NCBI GenBank assembly: GCA_027451455.1
Contig: DAIDJI010000152.1
Location: forward strand, 1 to 9,542
Length of the DNA stretch: 9,542 nucleotides
Source: Planctomycetales bacterium
GTDB taxonomy: Bacteria > Planctomycetota > Planctomycetia > Isosphaerales > Isosphaeraceae
Reading direction: 5' to 3'
Shown here piece by piece: positions 6,197-9,542 of the stretch (positions are counted from its first letter, which is position 1; each line of letters begins with the position of its first letter). The position numbers were made by a program, and so were the translations under genes. The notes under the pieces were generated by a model, which was not told the origin of the DNA, ran no database searches, and saw nothing but the letters and a program-made list of their open reading frames with translations.

Positions 6197-7480
6197 TTAG
6201 ACGACGCCAGCGGCCATTGCGTCGGCGTCGGCCCTGGCGTGCGAGGTTCCGATCAGTGCCTCGAACTCCTCGAGGCTCGGCCGGATCACGATGGGCTTCC
6301 GCATCCGCTCGAGCATGGGCTCCTGCGTCTTCAGGCCATTGCCGGTGATGCAGAGGACGATCGACTCATCCCGGCCGATCCGGCCCTGCTCGATCAGTTT
6401 TTTGGCGACGGCGAGCGTGACGCCGCCGGCGGTTTCGGCCCAGATCCCCTCGGTCTCGGCCAGGAGTTGCATGGCCTCGACGATCGACTCGTCGTCGACG
6501 TCCTCGCTCCAGCCGCCGGACTCGACGATAAGCCGGGAGGCGAAGTAGCCGTCGGCCGGATCGCCGATGGCGAGGCTCTTGGCGATGGTCCGGGGATCGC
6601 GGACCGGCTTGACCTTGGAGGCGCCCGAGCGGACGGTCGCGGAAATGGGGTTGCACCCGGTCGCCTGGGCGCCGTGCATCCGCGTCTTGACTGGCCCATC
6701 GATCAGGCCCAGCCGCTCGAATTCCTGGAACGCCTTGTGGATCTTGCCGATGAGGCTCCCGCCGGCCATCGGCGCGACGACGTGATCGGGTGCCCGCCAG
6801 CCGAGGTCCTCGGCGATCTCGAAGCCCATGGACTTCGAGCCCTCGGCATAGAATGGCCGGAGGTTCACGTTCACGAATCCCCAGCCGAACCGGAAAGCGA
6901 TCTGCGAGCAGAGCCGGTTGACATGGTCGTAGTTGCCCTCGATGGCCACGACGTTGGCGCCGTAGATGGTCGCGCCGAGGACCTTCCCCTGTTCGAGGCC
7001 GTCGGGGATCAGGACGTAGGCTTCGAGTCCGGCGGCGGCGGCGTTGGCCGCGACGCTGTTCGCCAGGTTGCCGGTGGAGGCGCAGCCGACGGTCTGGAAG
7101 CCCAGTTCGACGGCCTTCGAGAGCGCCACGGCGACGACCCGATCCTTGAACGAGAGGGTCGGGAAGTTGACCGCGTCGTTCTTGATGTAGAGTTCGGAGA
7201 CGCCCAGCTCACGAGCGAGCCGATCGGCGCGAACGAGCGGGGTTCCGCCGACCTGTCGGCCGACGGTTGGCTCGCCGTCGACCGGCAGGAGCTCGCGATA
7301 CCGCCACATCGACCGGGGCCGGGAGAGGATGGCCTCTCGGCTGAGCGTCCGCGCGACCGCCTCGTAGTCGTAGATGACTTCCAGCGGCCCGAAGTCGTCG
7401 GTGCAGAAGTTCAGGGCTTCCTTGGGATAGGTCTTGCCGCAGAGGCGGCACTTCAGGCCGATCGCTGTTTCCTCGGACAC
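6197..7480 (-). CDS. thrC: Threonine synthase family PLP enzyme with N-terminal zinc ribbon; probable partner of CysO
   Basis: The protein has 427 residues from the GTG at 7480. Residues 10-40 are a zinc-ribbon-like start: LKCRLCGKTYP, then FCTDDFGPLEV. Three cysteines are present; the fourth usual one is Asp. The catalytic fold type II domain shows GGTPL (78-82), the PLP lysine K112 in LSFKDR, the substrate/cofactor loop STGN (135-138), GGSL (240-243) and TGNG (379-382). Threonine synthase converts O-phosphohomoserine to threonine; the same fold also makes cysteine. Position at the head of cysO and the ThiF gene suggests it may use CysO thiocarboxylate with a phosphorylated acceptor, as CysM does in mycobacteria (inference). 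The GTG start is preferred because GGGAG lies eight bases upstream and MSEETAIGLKC is a natural N-terminus. An ATG at 7495 would add five residues. The frame is open further to 7621, but that part does not look coding. Confidence 0.9.
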   Translation of the reverse strand: MSEETAIGLKCRLCGKTYPKEALNFCTDDFGPLEVIYDYEAVARTLSREAILSRPRSMWRYRELLPVDGEPTVGRQVGGTPLVRADRLARELGVSELYIKNDAVNFPTLSFKDRVVAVALSKAVELGFQTVGCASTGNLANSVAANAAAAGLEAYVLIPDGLEQGKVLGATIYGANVVAIEGNYDHVNRLCSQIAFRFGWGFVNVNLRPFYAEGSKSMGFEIAEDLGWRAPDHVVAPMAGGSLIGKIHKAFQEFERLGLIDGPVKTRMHGAQATGCNPISATVRSGASKVKPVRDPRTIAKSLAIGDPADGYFASRLIVESGGWSEDVDDESIVEAMQLLAETEGIWAETAGGVTLAVAKKLIEQGRIGRDESIVLCITGNGLKTQEPMLERMRKPIVIRPSLEEFEALIGTSHARADADAMAAGVV

Positions 7481-7519
7481 CGCTCTCGCTCCCATCAAAG
7501 GAAGGACGATCGGTCCGCC

Positions 7520-7539
7520 GGAGTCGCCCAGCCGACTCC
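7520..7539. promoter_or_regulatory. Leader hairpin upstream of the threonine synthase gene
   Basis: GGAGTCG, a 6-base loop, then CGACTCC: a perfect 7-bp stem about 40 bp upstream of the gene start. In the - strand transcript it would be a stable 5' leader hairpin. It may be regulatory or merely structural. Confidence 0.35.
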
Positions 7540-7606
7540 CGGGGGCGCGGAGGATCCCTCGCGCGCGGCCCGTCTCGATCCAGAGCCGGCGCCCGGAGGG
7601 AGCGAG

Positions 7607-7663
7607 GATAAGATATGACACGACCGACCGGCCGATGACCGGCCGTCGCTCGATTATCTTATC
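7607..7663. promoter_or_regulatory. Nested inverted repeat GATAAGATA...TATCTTATC
   Basis: The outer arms GATAAGATA (7607-7615) and TATCTTATC (7655-7663) are perfect 9-bp inverted repeats and AT-rich in a GC-rich region. They enclose an inner stem: CGA, a bulged C, CGGCCG, loop ATGAC, then CGGCCG and TCG (9 pairs in all). A third GGATAAGAT occurs at 7811-7819. It could be a leader RNA fold, a cruciform, or paired operator half-sites in the threonine synthase promoter region. GATAAT inside the right arm on the - strand also resembles a -10 box. Confidence 0.4.
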
Positions 7664-7844
7664 TGCCCCATCGGCGCCGATCGTCCGGTCGTCGGCCTGG
7701 AGGGGCCGGGCGCGTCCGGACGGAGGCGCTGGGCGGGAGTTAGCACCAGCATTCGCCGGGTCGGCGAACCGGTTGCTGTGGCGTCATCGGGCCCGTCCCT
7801 CAGCCACTCTGGATAAGATGCGCACCAGATTGTAATTCATGAGA

Positions 7845-7884
7845 CTGTACGCAGCGGGGGGGCCGCGTGTCAAGTCCCGTACAG
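7845..7884. repeat. Inverted repeat CTGTACG...CGTACAG
   Basis: Perfect 7-bp arms (7845-7851 and 7878-7884) flank 26 bp that include a run of seven or more G and an inner GCGG/CCGC pairing. It has no assigned role. It could be a small element end or a regulator site for either divergent gene. Confidence 0.3.
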
Positions 7885-7953
7885 CCTTCCGCACCGATTC
7901 GGTGACGGCCGGATCGTCTCGCCCCGCCTGGTCGGCGCCGGCAGAGGATGGCC

Positions 7954-7982
7954 TTTCCGGGTTGGGGCGGTCGGGATAGAAT
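7954..7982 (+). promoter_or_regulatory. Possible promoter of the DUF2934-like gene
   Basis: TTTCCG at 7954-7959, a 17-bp spacer, then TAGAAT at 7977-7982. The -10 matches consensus at five of six positions; the -35 is poor. The predicted transcript would start about 40 bp before the ATG. Confidence 0.35.
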
Positions 7983-8030
7983 CCGCCGTTCACGATCCCC
8001 AAGAACCAAGGATGGCTGGGAGTCGACACA

Positions 8031-8867
8031 ATGCGACCCACAGACGAGGAGATCCGGCGGGCCGCCTATGCGCGCTGGGAGCGGCGGGGCTGGTCCCACG
8101 GCGGCGACCGCGACGACTGGTTCGCCGCCCGGGCCGACCTGACCTTCCGCGCCCTTTATGGAACGACCGTTGACCACGTGATGGACGGGACCGGCCCTCG
8201 CCTGATCGGCGAGTCGCCGGCGCGTCGATGTCGGTTTTGCGAGCGCAAAGCCGGTCCGAACGGGCTGGGAGCGCCTCGTCCGATCTTCGCCGCCCATCCC
8301 GTCCCGCTTTCGGCCGAGGTCTGCGACGACTGCCGGGCCGACTGGTGCGACGGCCTCGACGACGCCTTCCGCGAACTCTGGACCCGGTTGGTCATCGGCG
8401 AGGTCGGGCGGTCGACGTTCCACGTCGCGGCGTTCAAGGCGATGGCCGCCGGGGGTCTACTGATGATGCCCGCCTCGGACCTCCGCTACTACGGCGACGC
8501 GCTCGAGTGGGTGAGCAACCCCGACCACGACTCCGACGACCGCCTGATCGAGGGCGCTGCGTTCCGGGTCTACCGGGCGCCCTTTTTGGGCCGGACGCCG
8601 CGCCTCAGCCTCTTGCGACGGCTCGACGACGAGGCCACCGTCCCCTACATGCTCCTCTTCATCGAGGCCGAGGGGATCATGGTCCAGGCCCCGATGCCGA
8701 TGTGTCTTCGCGATGAGGACCTCGACGGCCAGGCGATCGACCATCCCGAGCGCATTCTCGCCGACGGATACGGCCACAGTTATCGAGAGGCTTCCAGTGA
8801 GCTCTTCCCCCTGACAACCTCGACGCGACGCACCCGGCGAATCTCCTGGATTCCGGCGGTCGCCTGA
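8031..8867 (+). CDS. Hypothetical protein: DUF2934-like N-terminus plus degenerate HNH/zinc-knuckle-like domain
   Basis: The protein has 278 residues. The ATG has GGGAG (8018-8022) eight bases upstream. Residues about 3-40 (TDEEIRRAAYARWERRG, then DDWFAARADL) match the short DUF2934 helix pair, a domain of unknown function. Residues about 66-115 hold CRFC and, some 28 residues later, CDDC, with AAHPVP between and a following helix GLDDAFRELW. This spacing recalls HNH_5-type zinc folds, which read CxxC, EHVIP, CxxC, but the catalytic His-rich core seems reduced to a single AHPVP, so nuclease activity is doubtful. The remaining 160 residues look like a soluble alpha/beta region of unknown type. 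There is no signal peptide or membrane segment. It converges with the phosphatase gene. Function unknown. Confidence 0.85.
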   Translation: MRPTDEEIRRAAYARWERRGWSHGGDRDDWFAARADLTFRALYGTTVDHVMDGTGPRLIGESPARRCRFCERKAGPNGLGAPRPIFAAHPVPLSAEVCDDCRADWCDGLDDAFRELWTRLVIGEVGRSTFHVAAFKAMAAGGLLMMPASDLRYYGDALEWVSNPDHDSDDRLIEGAAFRVYRAPFLGRTPRLSLLRRLDDEATVPYMLLFIEAEGIMVQAPMPMCLRDEDLDGQAIDHPERILADGYGHSYREASSELFPLTTSTRRTRRISWIPAVA

Positions 8868-8885
8868 TTCACCGGGCTCGTGAAT
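8867..8885. terminator. Weak hairpin between convergent genes
   Basis: ATTCAC, loop CGGGCTC, GTGAAT: a perfect 6-bp stem starting on the last base of the stop codon at 8865-8867. It is placed where a bidirectional terminator would be expected, but the stem is short and no T-tract follows. Confidence 0.3.
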
Positions 8886-8934
8886 GACAGAGGAGTTCGT
8901 CCGGTCTTCCGCGCTCAGGCCCCTCGCCTCGCGT

Positions 8935-9542
8935 TTACTCCCGCGCGAGGCAGACGAGGGTGATATCGTCAAACTGGGGCCGATCGGCGACGAACCGCTG
9001 GACAGCCCGAACGATCGCCTCGCCGGTGGCCGAGGCGCCCGTCGCGGCGGCGGAGAACGCCGATCGGAGGCGGGACTCGCAGAACCGTTCGCCGCTCGGG
9101 CCCACTGCGTCGGTGACGCCGTCGGTGTAGAGAATCACGGTCTCGCCCGGCTCGAGACCGATCTCGGCGACCTCATAGGAAAAACCAGGCATGATGCCGA
9201 GCGGGAGCCCCGAGACCGACCGGTCGACTTCTTCCAGCCGTCCATCCTTGCGCCGGATCATCGGGCTGGGATGCCCGGCGTTGACGATCCGGAGCCGGTG
9301 CTCTCGAACATCGATCATCACCAGCAGAAACGTGATGTAGAGGTCGAGCAGGCCGTCGTCGAACTGGTGATTGAGCTGGCCGACCACGCGGGCCGGATCC
9401 GGATCGCCCTGGAGGAAGAGCCGGACCTCGGCCGAGAGTTTGGCCGTCAGCAGGGCGGCGGGCATCCCCTTACCGACGACATCGCCGATGGCGACGGCCC
9501 AGACGTTGGCCTCGCCAGGAGCGGGCGGGCAGGCGCCGATCG
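8935..9542 (-). CDS. SpoIIE/RsbU-type PP2C serine phosphatase, C-terminal part (5' end outside window)
   Basis: The frame stays open from 9540 at the window edge to the stop, giving at least 201 residues, so the internal ATG at 9465 is not the true start. The upstream residues VWAVAIGDVVGKGMPAALL carry the metal-binding Asp and the GKG signature of the family. Further on are NAGHPSP, GLPLGI, ETVILYTDGVTDA (second metal Asp) and the closing FDDITLVCL with its paired Asp. These phosphatases usually dephosphorylate anti-sigma factor antagonists in partner-switching stress responses. They normally carry an N-terminal sensor (PAS, GAF, response regulator or FHA) that would lie beyond 9542, so the input signal cannot be told. 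All visible catalytic acidic residues are intact. Confidence 0.92.
   Translation of the reverse strand, partial: IGACPPAPGEANVWAVAIGDVVGKGMPAALLTAKLSAEVRLFLQGDPDPARVVGQLNHQFDDGLLDLYITFLLVMIDVREHRLRIVNAGHPSPMIRRKDGRLEEVDRSVSGLPLGIMPGFSYEVAEIGLEPGETVILYTDGVTDAVGPSGERFCESRLRSAFSAAATGASATGEAIVRAVQRFVADRPQFDDITLVCLARE

Larger units (their letters stand above)
7481..8030. other. Divergent intergenic region with several inverted repeats
   Basis: About 550 bp lie between the start of the threonine synthase gene (- strand) and the start of the + strand gene at 8031. It must hold the promoters of both. I see inverted repeats at 7520-7539, 7607-7663 and 7845-7884, and a TAGAAT -10-like box at 7977-7982. 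Short reading frames run through it on both strands, but none has a recognisable product or a ribosome site. One of them (- strand, about 7784-8041) ends AAYSLMNYNLVRILSRV, which faintly recalls the tail of some transposases; too weak to call. Confidence 0.5.

Noticed and set aside
6098..7618. Long open frame on the + strand (506 codons) opposite the threonine synthase gene
   Set aside because: Antisense shadow; the - strand product has all family motifs, while this one is a Gly/Asp/Ala-rich sequence without homology that I recognise.
7496..7621. N-terminal extension of the threonine synthase frame up to 7621
   Set aside because: The extra residues do not look like a targeting or structural domain, the stretch contains the leader hairpin, and a start with a good ribosome site lies at 7480.
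7784..8041. Possible transposase remnant ending AAYSLMNYNLVRILSRV on the - strand
   Set aside because: Only a vague similarity to transposase C-terminal tails; no catalytic motif, and the rest of the frame is low complexity.

Overview
The window is high-GC DNA (mostly 65-70% G+C). It looks like a member of the Planctomycetota, most likely the Isosphaeraceae. That placement is inference from the protein types (a DUF2934-like protein, an S23-type four-helix-bundle protein, a CysO/ThiF/threonine synthase cluster) and from the style of the intergenic repeats. There are no RNA genes, CRISPR arrays or complete insertion sequences.

Left part (1-2122): a two-domain sugar nucleotidyltransferase/HAD phosphatase on the + strand converges on a TylF-like methyltransferase on the - strand. 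A perfect GC palindrome separates their stop codons. Both look like surface-polysaccharide genes, and the methyltransferase has clearly lower GC than its neighbours.

Centre (2238-7480, all - strand, so read right to left): a threonine synthase family PLP enzyme, a CysO-type sulfur-carrier protein ending in GG, a ThiF/MoeB-type activating enzyme, an S23-type four-helix-bundle protein with a frameshifted tail, and a class V cysteine desulfurase. Leaving out the four-helix protein, this is a coherent sulfur-transfer set. The desulfurase supplies sulfur, the E1-like enzyme adenylates the carrier C-terminus so that it becomes a thiocarboxylate, and the PLP enzyme could pass that sulfur to an amino-acid acceptor, by analogy with mycobacterial CysO/MoeZ/CysM. 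The novel point is that the PLP partner here is of the threonine synthase type.

This gene set carries two repeat-type intrusions. Between cysO and the ThiF gene lies a nearly perfect 269-bp tandem duplication, each copy holding a palindromic MITE-like element. Between the ThiF and desulfurase genes, the four-helix gene is bracketed by inverted arrays of 7-bp units (consensus ATTCCAG).

Right part (7481-9542): a leader/intergenic region with several inverted repeats, then a + strand DUF2934-like protein with a degenerate zinc-knuckle domain, then the C-terminal part of a SpoIIE/RsbU-type PP2C phosphatase on the - strand that runs off the window edge.
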